From the NCBI GenBank assembly GCA_963747405.1, contig CAVVFG010000005.1:228396-292395 (forward strand): a stretch of DNA of 64,000 nucleotides, read 5' to 3'. Position numbers and translations under genes: made by a program. The stretch comes from Fodinibacter sp963747405 (lineage in GTDB: Bacteria > Actinomycetota > Actinomycetes > Actinomycetales > Dermatophilaceae). The notes beneath the pieces were generated by a model. It was not told the origin of the DNA. It made no database searches and saw only the letters and a program-made list of their open reading frames with translations. Within the stretch, counting starts at the first letter, position 1, and each line of letters opens with the position of its first letter. Of the stretch, positions 35,272-44,319 are shown in pieces.

Positions 35272-36282
35272 TCAGTGGCGCACGACGCAGCGGAAGCCGA
35301 TGTGCGTGGTCGCCGAGTCGACGGACTGGGGTGTTCGGGCCGGTGGTCGGTACCGCAAGCAGTACTCCGGGGCACAGAGGTGCGACCCGCCCTTGAGCAC
35401 CCGGCGAGGCTGGTTCTCCCCGGGCGCCCGTGACGCCCGTTGGAGCGCGGCATCGTCGGGCACGAGCGCCTCTCCTCGCTGTGGTGAGCAGCAGCCGTGC
35501 TTCGGCCCGGGCTCGTTCCCGGCCCCGGTGCCTGGGTGCTGGGCGAGGGTGTCGGCGCGCTCCCGGGCGGCGCTGGTGGCGTAGTACGTCGTCGTCCACT
35601 CCCAGACATTTCCGATCATGTCGACCAGTCCGTAGCCGTTGGGGGGGAAGGTTCCGACGGGGGAGGTCCCGAGCCACCCGTCGGCACCTTCGTTGAGGTA
35701 CGGGAACCGTCCCTGCCAGGTGTTGGCCATCAGGCGGCCACCCGGCGACGGCTCCTCACCCCACGCGTAGGTGGTGCTGGGTGCCCCTCCGCGGGAGGCG
35801 TACTCGAACTCCACCTCGGTCGGCAGGTCGCGGCCCGCCCAGCGGGCGTACGCGGACGCGTCGTGGAAGGAGACGAGGACGACAGGATGGTCCCGTCGAC
35901 CCCCAAGGTCCGTCCCGGGGCCGCCGGGACGTCGCCACGAGGCGCCTGGCTGCCAGCGCCACCACCGACTCCAGTCCGTGAGTGACACCGGTCCGGGGGT
36001 GGGAGTGAACACCAGCCCTCCGGGCACGAGCTGTGCCGGGTCGGCACCCGGGAAGTCGCGGGGGTCCGGTGGTTGTTCGGCGACCGTGACGTACCCGGTG
36101 GCCTCGACGAACGCGGCCCACTGCCGGTTGGTCACGGGATGGCGCTCGAGCCGGAACCCGGCCACCTCCGTCTCGCGAACAGGGCCCTCATCGGGGTAGA
36201 AGCCGTCCGACCCCATGAGGAATGCACCGGCGGGGACGTCGACGAGTTCCGACAGGTCCATCTCGGACGCGAGTGACGACAC
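35272..36282 (-). CDS. Formylglycine-generating enzyme (SUMF1) family protein
   Basis: 336 residues of the FGE/SUMF1 domain: VPAGAFLMGSDGFYPDEGPV, VTNRQWAAFVEATGYVTVAE, HPVVLVSFHDASAYARWAG, LPTEVEFEYASRGG, YGLVDMIGNVWEWTTTYYAT, and KGGSHLCAPEYCLRYRPPAR. The last segment keeps the two Cys five residues apart that bind copper and oxidise a sulfatase Cys to formylglycine, so this appears a true FGE. No sulfatase gene is in the window. It is full length and starts at ATG 36282. Confidence 0.9.
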   Translation of the reverse strand: MSSLASEMDLSELVDVPAGAFLMGSDGFYPDEGPVRETEVAGFRLERHPVTNRQWAAFVEATGYVTVAEQPPDPRDFPGADPAQLVPGGLVFTPTPGPVSLTDWSRWWRWQPGASWRRPGGPGTDLGGRRDHPVVLVSFHDASAYARWAGRDLPTEVEFEYASRGGAPSTTYAWGEEPSPGGRLMANTWQGRFPYLNEGADGWLGTSPVGTFPPNGYGLVDMIGNVWEWTTTYYATSAARERADTLAQHPGTGAGNEPGPKHGCCSPQRGEALVPDDAALQRASRAPGENQPRRVLKGGSHLCAPEYCLRYRPPARTPQSVDSATTHIGFRCVVRH

Positions 36283-36315
36283 CGGCCCACCGTACGCAAC
36301 GCACCCCGGAGAACG

Positions 36316-36970
36316 TCAGCGGGTGAGCTCGGACTCGTTGTGGAGTCGGGTGAGCTTGTGCGGGTTGCGAATGGCGAACATCCGCGTGATCCGCCCGGCC
36401 TCGATGTCGACGCTGACGACCGTGGTGCCTTCTGCCTCGTCCTCGGTCGGACGCCCAGTGCCCCGCTGAGCATGATGATCGCAATCTCGGGGTCGAGCAC
36501 CAACGCCGCAAACGGGCGCAGCAGGTTCACCACCTTTCGGGCACCGACCACGGGCACCCACACCGCTTGCGCGACCTCCCTCCGTCAGCGAGGAGGACCA
36601 CATCCGGAGCGGAGCACGTCCATCAGACCCTGCACGTCACCAGCGGTCACCGCGGCGACGACCCGTTCCACCACGAGCCGCTGTTCGCTCCGATCGACCC
36701 GAACAGGTGGCCGGCGGGCAGCCACGTGCCGGCGGGCACGAAGGCCGACCTTGCGCACCGCCGCCGGCAGCTCGTCCACGGCGGCGGCGACCTCTTTGTA
36801 GGGCACCTCGAGGACTTCGTGCAGCACGACGACTGCGCGCTCGTGGGTGTCAGTCTCTCGAGGACCGTGAGCATCGCGATCGAGACGCTCTTGGCCAGCT
36901 CGAGGTCCGTGTCGACGTCGCCCCGGTCAGGAGAGGCTCGGGGAGCCATTCGCCGACATAGTCCTCGTGC
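36316..36970 (-). pseudogene. SigJ-type ECF sigma factor with SnoaL tail, several frameshifts
   Basis: Ordered pieces of one ECF41/SigJ-like sigma factor lie in different frames: the region 2 end (YVGEWLPEPL near 36950), ELAKSVSIAMLTVLERLTP, the region 4 helix LEVPYKEVAAAVDELPAAVR, then LVVERVVAAVTAGDVQGLMD of the SnoaL-like domain, VVGARKVVNLLRPFAALVLD, and the C-terminal GRITRMFAIRNPHKLTRL up to 36316. The start is not recoverable. At least three shifts separate the parts. An ECF41 target such as a carboxymuconolactone decarboxylase-like gene is not adjacent. Confidence 0.75.
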
Positions 36971-37204
36971 CGGCACGATCAACGACGGCGACACCGGCCG
37001 CAGCGACAAGGCGGTGCGCCCCATCACCCCCGTTCGGGCCGGCCTCCCGGCATCACCGTCCACCTGTGCGACCGTCCACGCGAAGTGGTTGGCCGGAGGC
37101 CGTGCCACGGCCGGCCCTGCCGCTGTCAGCTCGGGGACACCTCACCCGCTTGCTTTCGAGCAGCAGGGCGCCTGCCCGGACGTGTCTCGGTTGCCTCGTG
37201 GAGG

Positions 37205-37210
37205 TAGCGT
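37205..37210 (+). promoter_or_regulatory. -10 box (TAGCGT) for leaderless hydrolase transcript
   Basis: TAGCGT ends 8 nt before GTG 37219, with no ribosome site nearby; this favours GTG 37219 over longer frames that reach far upstream. Confidence 0.5.
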
Positions 37211-37218
37211 GGCGCGTC

Positions 37219-38298
37219 GTGGGTGCGGATCCCTCTGCTGTCCTCGACGGGCTCGTTGCCGACGGCCAGGAGCCGGGTGGTGCGGTGGCGGTCGCCCGCG
37301 ACGGGGTCGTCGAGGTCGAGCACTACGCGGGGACCCGGGACGGGTCAGCACCGTGGACCTCGGACACGTTGGTGATGACCTTCTCGGTCGCCAAGCCCTT
37401 CGCTGCGCTGGCGTTTCTGGATGCCGTGGCCGAGGGCTGTTTCCGCCTGGACCAGTCGGTCGCCTCCGTCTGGCCGGCGTACGGGCAGGCCGGCAAGGAG
37501 AGCACGACGATGCGCCACCTGCTCGCCCACCAGGCCGGGCTCCCGGCGTTTCCCGAGGAGGCGTTGTGCGTCGATTACGCCGATCGTGGGGCGTTGATCG
37601 ACCTCCTCGCCGCGGCTGCCCCGGTTCACGCGCCGGGTGCTGGGGTCGCCGAGCATGCGCTGACCTATGGCCACCTGCTCGACGAGGTGGTGCGCCGAAC
37701 CGCTGGTGAGCCCTTGGTCGAGCGGTTCGCCAGAATCACAGCGGCTGGGGGCTGGGACCTTCACCTGCGCGTCGGGCCCTGCGACCTCGAGCGGGTGGCG
37801 ACCCTGGTGGAGCCGAGCGGTCGGTGGGCGGCAGGTTATCTTGAGGACCCACGCTGGGGCCCCGCCCTGGGCCGACCCCACGGGATGCTCGAACCAGAGG
37901 TGCTGAACTCGGATCGCTTCCGTGCCACCCCGTTCCCGGCTGTGGCCCTGCACGCCACCGCGTTGTCCTTGGCGTCCTTCTACGACGACGTGATCAGACC
38001 CGGGGGTCAGATCGCCGGCCGCCTCGGTCACGACCTGTGGCGCGCGTACGTCGAACCCGCCGCGACCGGTCACGACCTGGTGCTGGACCGAGCCGTCACC
38101 TGGACACTCGGCTTCCAGGTGGACGAGGACGACGGGCGGCTCACGCTCGGGATGGGCGGCGCAGGGGGCTGCTCGGCCTGGGCCGAACCGGCCACGGGCT
38201 ACGGTGCCGCCTACCTGACCCGGGGACTGGATGGTCACGACCGGGCCGAGCTGATGTGGGACGCCGTCAGTGCTGGCTTCGAACCGCCCACTGCGTAA
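37219..38298 (+). CDS. Serine hydrolase of class C beta-lactamase/esterase fold, cytoplasmic
   Basis: 359 residues, no signal peptide. The S-x-x-K motif SVAK is at residues 56-59 (LVMTFSVAKPFAALAFLDAV), the tyrosine box reads TYGHLLDEV near residue 150, and GMGGAGGCSAWAEPATG near 310 fits the third box. Such enzymes (EstB-like) hydrolyse esters or amides. The domain is complete. The start is chosen from the TAGCGT box. Confidence 0.85.
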   Translation: MGADPSAVLDGLVADGQEPGGAVAVARDGVVEVEHYAGTRDGSAPWTSDTLVMTFSVAKPFAALAFLDAVAEGCFRLDQSVASVWPAYGQAGKESTTMRHLLAHQAGLPAFPEEALCVDYADRGALIDLLAAAAPVHAPGAGVAEHALTYGHLLDEVVRRTAGEPLVERFARITAAGGWDLHLRVGPCDLERVATLVEPSGRWAAGYLEDPRWGPALGRPHGMLEPEVLNSDRFRATPFPAVALHATALSLASFYDDVIRPGGQIAGRLGHDLWRAYVEPAATGHDLVLDRAVTWTLGFQVDEDDGRLTLGMGGAGGCSAWAEPATGYGAAYLTRGLDGHDRAELMWDAVSAGFEPPTA

Positions 38299-38324
38299 CC
38301 CGACGTCGCTGCTGCACGCAGGAT

Positions 38325-38664
38325 CAGGTGGCGGTGGCCACCTTGCCGCGCACCGTTCCGGACGGGTGCTGGCGCCGTCGTTCGTTGCGACCCGCCACGC
38401 CGGCCGGCTGTCCGCCGTCATCGACTTCGGCACCTGCGGTACCGGAGACCTGCGTGCGACCTCGTGCTTGCGTGGACCTTCCTTCGAGGGGGCGGGGAGC
38501 CACGTGCGTTCGCTGACTCCGTCGCGCTCGACCCTGACACCTGGCGTCGGGCCCGCGGCTGGGCCCTGTGGAAGGCGCTCGTCACCATTTCAGACCCAGA
38601 GCCACGGCCCTGGCTGGACATCCGATGCGCGGCACTCGAGCAGGTCCTCGCCAGCTGGGAGTGA
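38325..38664 (+). pseudogene. Aminoglycoside-phosphotransferase-family kinase, C-terminal remnant
   Basis: AGRLSAVIDFGTCGTGD, with the metal-binding Asp of the APH family, continues one frame later as DLVLAWTFLRGGGEPRAFAD and RRARGWALWKALVTISDPE, ending at the TGA at 38664. The catalytic HGD loop and the N-terminal lobe are absent. So the gene lost about 200 residues and has at least one frameshift at about 38453. Dead. Confidence 0.75.
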
Positions 38665-38767
38665 ACGTCGGTGTGACATCGAGCGTCGGTACCCTCGGAC
38701 CTCGGATTCCGCATCCATCGCGTCGCCGGTGCCCGCACATGCCACAGGTGGAGTGCTTGCAGAGTGC

Positions 38768-38773
38768 TATCAT
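38768..38773 (+). promoter_or_regulatory. -10 box (TATCAT) for vapBC
   Basis: TATCAT ends 5 nt before ATG 38779. The intervening GAGGC is too close to act as a ribosome site, so the message is probably leaderless or nearly so. Confidence 0.5.
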
Positions 38774-38778
38774 GAGGC

Positions 38779-39006
38779 ATGACCACGCTATACATCCGAG
38801 ATGTCTCTGACGAGGTCGCCGAGACGCTCAAGGAGCGTGCTGCAGCGGAAGGCAAGTCGTTGTCGGCCTACGTGGGCGCGGAGTTGACCAAGATCGCGAC
38901 GCGGCCCACGAACGCCCAGGTCGTGGCAAGGCTGCGCGACCGTGACCGATCTCAGGGCCCCACTGCCGACCAGATCGTAGAAGCGGTCCAGGCTGGCCGA
39001 CGGTGA
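38779..39006 (+). CDS. VapB/FitA-type antitoxin
   Basis: 75 residues with a ribbon-helix-helix N-terminus (TTLYIRDVSDEVAETLKERA, then EGKSLSAYVGAELTKIAT) and a toxin-binding C-terminal tail. It overlaps the PIN toxin gene by 4 nt (GTGA). It should both repress the operon and neutralise the toxin. The start has a TATCAT box just upstream. Confidence 0.9.
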   Translation: MTTLYIRDVSDEVAETLKERAAAEGKSLSAYVGAELTKIATRPTNAQVVARLRDRDRSQGPTADQIVEAVQAGRR

Positions 39007-39404
39007 TTGTGGTTGATGCCTCGGCGATGGTCGAGGTGCTTGTCGGCCGAGACGCCGAGCCAGACCTTCTCGATGCTTTTGCCGGCGACCTTGACGCCCC
39101 GCACCTGCTTGACGTCGAGGTCATGTCGGTTCTTCGTGGCCTTGAGCTCGGCCGGAAGCTCGGTCCTGCCGTGGTCGAAGAGGCTCGGCACGACCACTTC
39201 GCCTTCACCATCACCCGGCACGACCTCGAGCCCTTCGCTGAACGCATCTGGCAGCTGCGCCACCAGTTCACGTCCTACGACGCGTCCTACATTGCGCTGG
39301 CCGAGGCGCTACGGGCACCGCTGTACACCTGCGACACCAAGCTGGCCAGCAGGGGCCACGCCGCAGAGGTAAGGGTCGTCCCACGCTCTGAGATCGGGCG
39401 CTGA
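39003..39404 (+). CDS. VapC toxin (PIN-domain ribonuclease)
   Basis: 133 residues with the PIN-domain acidic residues in VVDASAMVEVLVG (first Asp), LDVEVMSVLRGLEL (second, Glu), and TSYDASYIALAEALRAPLYT, followed by CDTKLASR (third and fourth Asp). All four acidic positions are present, so the RNase should be active. Its GTG overlaps the antitoxin stop. Confidence 0.9.
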   Translation: MIVVDASAMVEVLVGRDAEPDLLDAFAGDLDAPHLLDVEVMSVLRGLELGRKLGPAVVEEARHDHFAFTITRHDLEPFAERIWQLRHQFTSYDASYIALAEALRAPLYTCDTKLASRGHAAEVRVVPRSEIGR

Positions 39405-39582
39405 GGGGGTCACCCCATTTGCCGCTTTCGGCGCGGTGGCGTCCGACCATTGATGAGTGGCGTGGCCGGCATTCCGTGGCATGGGACGCATTGAGGGCCG
39501 CGGCAGGCGGGGGCCTCCGACCATCGGTTGGTGCATTCACGAGCTTCGTTCGTCTCTACGATGACCGTGACGAGGAGGCCAC

Positions 39583-40554
39583 ATGGAACCTGTGAACTTC
39601 GGAGTGATGGGCGCTTCGAGCTTCGCCCTTGCCCAGACTGCCCGGGCTATCCACGAGGCGCGCGGTGCCAGGTTCGCAGCGCTGGCTACGTCGTCCGCGG
39701 CCAAGGCGGAGCCGTTCAGGGCCTTCGCGCCCGATCTCGTCGTGCACCCCGAATACGACGCGATGCTGGCCGATCCCACGATCGAGGCGATCTACATCCC
39801 GCTGCCCAACCACCTGCACGTCGAGTGGACCCTGAAGGCACTAGAGGCGGGCAAGCACGTACTGACAGAGAAGCCGATCGCAATGACCGCGCCGGAGATC
39901 GACGCGCTGATCGCTGCCCGTGACCGGACCGGTTTGTTCGCGTCTGAGGCGTACATGGTCGTGCACCACCCGCAGTGGCAGCGCGTTCGAACCCTGATAG
40001 ACGAGGGCGCCATCGGCAGGCTCCGGCACGTGGATGCGGTGTTCAGCTTCGACCTGCCGGACGTGGGCAACATCCGCAACCGGAGCGAGACCGGTGGCGG
40101 GTCGATCCCGGATATCGGCGTGTACGCCTACGGCTCGGCACGGTTCGCTGCGCGTGCCGAACCGGTGGAGCTCACCTCGCGGATCCGCAGGGAGCACGGC
40201 GTCGACGTGTGGGCCCAGGTCACCGGGACCATGGCCGGGCCGGCCGGTGAGTTCAGCTACTGCGCGCTCACCTCGACCCGTCTGTACCCGCGCCAGGAGG
40301 TCACGTTCCAGGGCGAGAAGGGACTGATCCGGGTGACCGCGCCGTTCAACGCTGGGCTCGTGGGCGAGGCGCAGGTACACATCGACCAGGGCGAGACGAC
40401 GCGCGTCGACCGGTTCCCGGGGGTGCGTCAGTACGTGCTGCAGTTCGAGAACCTCGTCGCGACCCTGCGGACCGGTGCCGAGTTCCCGTGGACCCTCGAG
40501 GACGCTCGCGGCACGCAGGCGATGATTGATCTGGTGCGGGCCAACGAGGTCTAA
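39583..40554 (+). CDS. Gfo/Idh/MocA-family oxidoreductase
   Basis: 323 residues. The Rossmann domain starts with FGVMGASSFALAQTARAIHE, and the catalytic-Lys motif is GKHVLTEKPIAMTAPEID. The C-terminal alpha/beta domain carries RNRSETGGGSIPDIGVYAYG. Members act on sugars or inositols with NAD(P). The ATG has GAGGAGG about 6 nt upstream. The next gene is unrelated and no sugar transporter or kinase is adjacent, so substrate is not predictable. Confidence 0.9.
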   Translation: MEPVNFGVMGASSFALAQTARAIHEARGARFAALATSSAAKAEPFRAFAPDLVVHPEYDAMLADPTIEAIYIPLPNHLHVEWTLKALEAGKHVLTEKPIAMTAPEIDALIAARDRTGLFASEAYMVVHHPQWQRVRTLIDEGAIGRLRHVDAVFSFDLPDVGNIRNRSETGGGSIPDIGVYAYGSARFAARAEPVELTSRIRREHGVDVWAQVTGTMAGPAGEFSYCALTSTRLYPRQEVTFQGEKGLIRVTAPFNAGLVGEAQVHIDQGETTRVDRFPGVRQYVLQFENLVATLRTGAEFPWTLEDARGTQAMIDLVRANEV

Positions 40555-41017
40555 CACCCCGCAGGTCATTCCTTCCTCGTGGACCATGCGGCGAGCGGCA
40601 TTGTTTTGGGTCCTGGCCCAGAGGACCAACTCAGCGCGGGTGCCGTTGTATCAGCCCAACCGATCGCGGCGCCGCCACTCCCGGTGCCACTCGTCGGTGT
40701 CGAGCCACCACACCCGCACCCTCGTCGCCACCCACCTCCAGCACCGTCACCACGGTGAGCCTTCGAGCGGTCAGCCTGCGGCACACCGCCGCGGCCGCGG
40801 CAGCACTTGGACCGCTGGGGGCTACGTCCCTGCGCCCACATGGAGGCGACATCGATCCCTCGGCTGTGGTCACTGCGCGCCAACGTTGCCCGCCGCCGCT
40901 TTGGTGCCGATGTGACTTTTCGGGGCCCCAGGGCACCACGCCCTTTGGGCGCTGCTCGAACCGCCGCTTCCGCGTCCGCCGAGGCGGGGAAGGGCGCGGA
41001 TCGTGTAGAACGGCTGG
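40555..41017. other. 460-bp stretch without a supported gene
   Basis: Open frames exist on both strands but show no motif, ribosome site or good start. No repeats or RNA seen. Confidence 0.4.
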
Positions 41018-41230
41018 ATGACAGCCCGCCGTCGCCCTCGGTGGTCCGAGCTGGAGGAGGTCCTGCATCTTGCGCGGGTCCCGCTGCACGCCACGGACCG
41101 GCGGCTGGCCTGGGCGGCCTCCATCGCAGACCTGCGTCGGCTGGCCCGGCGCAGCGCCCCGCGCGCGGTCTTCGACTACACCGACGGTGCCGCCGCTGGG
41201 GAGTGAGCCTGTCGCGCTCTCGGGAGGCTT
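41018..41230 (+). pseudogene. LldD-like FMN-dependent alpha-hydroxy-acid dehydrogenase, cut by an IS
   Basis: ATG 41018 begins RPRWSELEEVLHLARVPLHA and ends ARRSAPRAVFDYTDGAAAGE, the N-terminus of lactate or mandelate dehydrogenases (FMN-binding TIM barrel). A stop follows, but one frame over the text continues VSLSRSREA up to the IS5 element at 41231. Beyond the IS, at 42231-42305, SRIEF and then VLKDCVS-like text appears, so the gene once continued. It carries a frameshift before the insertion as well as the insertion itself, and only about 95 residues survive of roughly 400. Confidence 0.75.
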
Positions 41231-42230
41231 AGAGATCGCGCGGATAGGCGGCGCGGTGGACCCGATGGAGCTCGGTGTTGCGCATGTGGTGCGTGTTGCT
41301 AACGGGGTACAGGCACGGACGCGAGTAGGAGAGGTGGTGTCTAGTCAGCCGTCTCCAGGAGGCGTCCGTGCCTGCGTTGCCATCCTCGCTGATCGAACCC
41401 TTGTGGGACCAGTTCGCTGCCCTTCTTCCCGAACGCACCGTGGTTCACCCGCTGGGGTGTCACCGCCCTCGCATCGCGGACCGGGTCGTGTTCGACAAGC
41501 TGCTCGTAGTGCTGGTGCTGGGTGCCAGCTACGCCAAGGCCAGCGACAGCACCTGCTCGGCGACCACGATCCGGACCCGGCGAGATGAGTGGATCGGCGC
41601 CGGCGTGTTCGAACAGCTCGAGCAGCTCTGCCTGGACGCCTACGACCGGATCGTGGGGCTCGACCTGTCGAACGTGACCGTCGACGGGTGCATCGTCAAG
41701 GCCCCGTGCGGAGGAGAGGTTGCCGGCAAATCGCCCGTGGACAGAGGCAAGCTCGGCACGAAACGGTCCGTGTTGACCGACGCCGCCGGGATCCCGCTCG
41801 GGTGTGTGATCGCCCCGGCGAACCGGCACGACTCCCCGCTGTTACGTCCGACCCTGGCCAAGCTGGCCCGCTTCGACCAGGGCCTGGGCTCGACCCTTCC
41901 CGAGCAGATCACCGTGCATCTGGACGCCGGCTACGACAGCACCAAGACCCGCGACCTCCTTCACGAGCTCGGCTGCCACGGCGTGATCAGCCTCAAAGGC
42001 TTTCCCCTGCAAGCCGGCGCCCGATGGGTGGTGGAACGAACCAACTCATGGCACAACCGCGGCTTCAAGAAGCTGGCCATCTGCACCGAACGACATGCCC
42101 GGGTCATCGACGCCTTCATCGCACTGGCCAACGCCGTGATCATCACCCGACGACTGACCCGCATCGCCTGGACCACCCACCGCTGGGACACCCGACCCAA
42201 CCGACAACCCTGACCTATCCGCGCGATCTC
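41231..42230 (+). mobile_element. IS5-family insertion sequence, intact
   Basis: Perfect 17-bp terminal inverted repeats (GAGATCGCGCGGATAGG at 41231-41247 and its complement at 42214-42230) enclose one full-length transposase gene. The 3-bp target duplication TTA flanks both ends (41228-41230 and 42231-42233), as in the IS1031-like group of IS5. Total length 1000 bp. It interrupts an lldD-like gene. Confidence 0.9.
41368..42213 (+). CDS. IS5-family transposase (DDE)
   Basis: 281 residues. The DDE acidic residues fall in NVTVDGCIVKAP (D), ITVHLDAGYDSTKTRD (D) and ARWVVERTNSWHNRGFKKL (E, with the Y/W-R-x signature). An N-terminal domain of unknown function 4096-type is seen in IEPLWDQFAALLPERTV. 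It is complete and the reading frame ends just inside the right terminal repeat, so the element may be mobile. Confidence 0.9.
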   Translation: MPALPSSLIEPLWDQFAALLPERTVVHPLGCHRPRIADRVVFDKLLVVLVLGASYAKASDSTCSATTIRTRRDEWIGAGVFEQLEQLCLDAYDRIVGLDLSNVTVDGCIVKAPCGGEVAGKSPVDRGKLGTKRSVLTDAAGIPLGCVIAPANRHDSPLLRPTLAKLARFDQGLGSTLPEQITVHLDAGYDSTKTRDLLHELGCHGVISLKGFPLQAGARWVVERTNSWHNRGFKKLAICTERHARVIDAFIALANAVIITRRLTRIAWTTHRWDTRPNRQP

Positions 42231-42325
42231 TTACTCGCGTATCGAGTTCTCACGACGGCGTCGCCCAAGGACTGCGTCTCAACGCCGCCTGTAGGCGCTC
42301 TGTAGCGGCCTCGACGAGCGAGCTG

Positions 42326-42840
42326 GTGCGTTCCTCTCGGATGATGGTGGGATGTCCGGGTCACAAGCTGTGTGTTCGCGCGCTGGCCCCGGGCGACTGT
42401 CGCCGGGTACGGACCAGCCTGGTGCGGAACTGGAGTTCCACCACGGTGGCGCGACGCGGTGAGCTGATCGATGCCATGCGGTTGCGCGGTTTCGTGGCTT
42501 TGGTGGGCCGAGAGCGCGCCGGCCTGGCGTTGGTCGATGTCGGGGACGGGGGCTACGAGGTCGTCGCCATCAACACGAGCCGACGGAGGCGCGGCATCGG
42601 GCGGGCCCTGATGCAGCAGTCCGTCGGCGACGCGCGCGCATCGGGCTGCAGCAGGGTGTGGCTCCTGACGACGAACAACAACGTCGGCGCCATTGCGTTC
42701 TACGAGCGACTCGGCATGAAGCTGTCCGCCGTCCACGGGGGGCCGTCAGTGAGGCCCGTGCACTCAAGTCGTCGATCCCGCTGCTGGACGGGCACGGTGT
42801 CCCTATAACCGACGAACTCGAATTCGAGCTGACCCTCAGA
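42326..42840 (+). pseudogene. GNAT acetyltransferase with C-terminal frameshift
   Basis: The acetyl-CoA loop AINTSRRRRGIGRALMQQSV and the terminal helix AFYERLGMKLSAVHGG are in one frame; from about 42740 readable text (AVSEARALKSSIPLLDGHG, then PITDELEFELTL) moves into another frame. Joined they give a normal GNAT of about 170 residues. The start is unclear (GTG or ATG codons near 42370). The indel lies in a G-rich run, so an assembly error is also possible. Confidence 0.65.
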
Positions 42841-42981
42841 GCTGAGTCGCGTCGAAACGTGCGCCATATCGCCGCCTCTGCGCTGGCCGCCAACCGGTTC
42901 CCAGCCGCGCACGGGCTGGGAACCGGCTTGTGGCGTACCGCCGGGGGAGGTGGGCCGTTCCCGGGTCGTCGGTCAGCGTGC

Positions 42982-44004
42982 TCAGGGGTTGAAGGGTCGG
43001 ACTGCGCGGAAGGTATTCAGGTAGTTCTGCCAGTCCCAGTGGGAGAGGAAGCGTGTGGCTGCCGCCTCGCCGTTGTTGAACAGGGTCGTTGCCTGGGCGC
43101 GGGAGAGCCCGAAGTCGACCGGGTTGATGCCGGCGGTGTCGACCTGCATGGTCCGCACCTTCACCCAGGGCTTGGCCAGGTGCGCTTGGTCGCGCCCCAC
43201 GATGGTGGTCATTGCCAGGTCTGCGGCGAACGCCACCGGGCCGTGCTTGAACAGGCCGGCGATGGGCAGCAGCTTGGCGGCGTCCTGGGGCAGCAGGGGG
43301 AGCAGCTTGACCCCGAATGTGGGCCAGCGCGGTGGGCGCCCGTCGGTGCGGTCGAAGATGTCGATGGGGAAGTTGGACAGGACACCGCCGTCGACCAGCG
43401 TTGATGGTGTGCCGTCCGAGGCGACCAGAGTGGTGGGCTCGTAGAAGAACGGGATCGAGGTGGAGGCCCGCACGGCGTCGACCACGAGCTGCCGGTCCGG
43501 TTCGAGGCCGTAGGTGCCCTGGTAGTGCCACGGGAGGTACACCAGTTCACCTCGGGTGGTGTCGGTGGCCGTGACGACGAGCCGGTAGCGGGCCTCGGGT
43601 GGGAGGGAGGAGCCGGGGTCGTCGTCGATAGCCAGGTCGCCGAACGTCTCGACGCCGCATTCGTCGACCAGCAGGTTGCCCAGCCACTCGCGCAGGTGGT
43701 CGCCTTCGAAGACACCATTCTCGGTGAGCAGCGACATCAGCGGGCCTGCGACGGGGACCCGGTCCAACAGTGACCTATCGGTGAACCCGCGGTAGTCCAC
43801 TGTCGTCATGATCTGCGTGATCCGCGACGCCGGCATCCCCGCGGCAACCAGGGCGCCAACAATGGATCCGGCGGACGTGCCCGCCACCCGCGCAAAGGAG
43901 TAGCCGGCGTCCTCGAGCACGGAGATGGCTCCGACATGGCCGATGCCCAGGACCCCGCCACCTTCAAGGACTAGGTCCGCGGTGAGCGTCGACGACTGCG
44001 TCAT
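42982..44004 (-). CDS. Patatin-like phospholipase
   Basis: 340 residues. The oxyanion loop GGGVLGIGHVGAISVLEDAG, the nucleophile elbow GTSAGS (Ser near residue 42) and the catalytic Asp in LVDGGVLSNFP are all present. Patatins release fatty acids from lipids; the enzyme is cytoplasmic or membrane-associated since no signal peptide is seen. GGAG lies about 9 nt before ATG 44004. The longer frame to 44112 is poorly protein-like. Confidence 0.9.
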   Translation of the reverse strand: MTQSSTLTADLVLEGGGVLGIGHVGAISVLEDAGYSFARVAGTSAGSIVGALVAAGMPASRITQIMTTVDYRGFTDRSLLDRVPVAGPLMSLLTENGVFEGDHLREWLGNLLVDECGVETFGDLAIDDDPGSSLPPEARYRLVVTATDTTRGELVYLPWHYQGTYGLEPDRQLVVDAVRASTSIPFFYEPTTLVASDGTPSTLVDGGVLSNFPIDIFDRTDGRPPRWPTFGVKLLPLLPQDAAKLLPIAGLFKHGPVAFAADLAMTTIVGRDQAHLAKPWVKVRTMQVDTAGINPVDFGLSRAQATTLFNNGEAAATRFLSHWDWQNYLNTFRAVRPFNP

Positions 44005-44319
44005 CTTCTCCACTCCCAACAGCCGCGGGCACGCACCCGGTGTCGGGCCTGCCGCGACGGTAATGCGCCTGGTTCGCTGTCGCAACGCGGGCAACGGCCT
44101 TCCCTCACCCACCCAGTCCGAGGTGCGAGCCGCGGCGGCGCCCGGTGCACTCGACCACCCAAGGGATCTGGGAGCGCAATCCAGTCAATATCGACTAGAA
44201 CCGTGTTGCATGGGTTTGGCTCGGCTCATCCGGTTTGAGGATCAGCGCGATCCGCTTGACTGACGGCTAGACGGCTTGGGCAGTCATTGTTGTGACGGAT
44301 GGGTCAAGTTCTGGTCGGG
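44005..44319. other. 315-bp intergenic stretch
   Basis: Contains a more AT-rich patch at 44165-44310 than its surroundings, next to the 543-aa gene's 3' end. I see no clear inverted repeat, so I do not call an element end. Confidence 0.35.
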
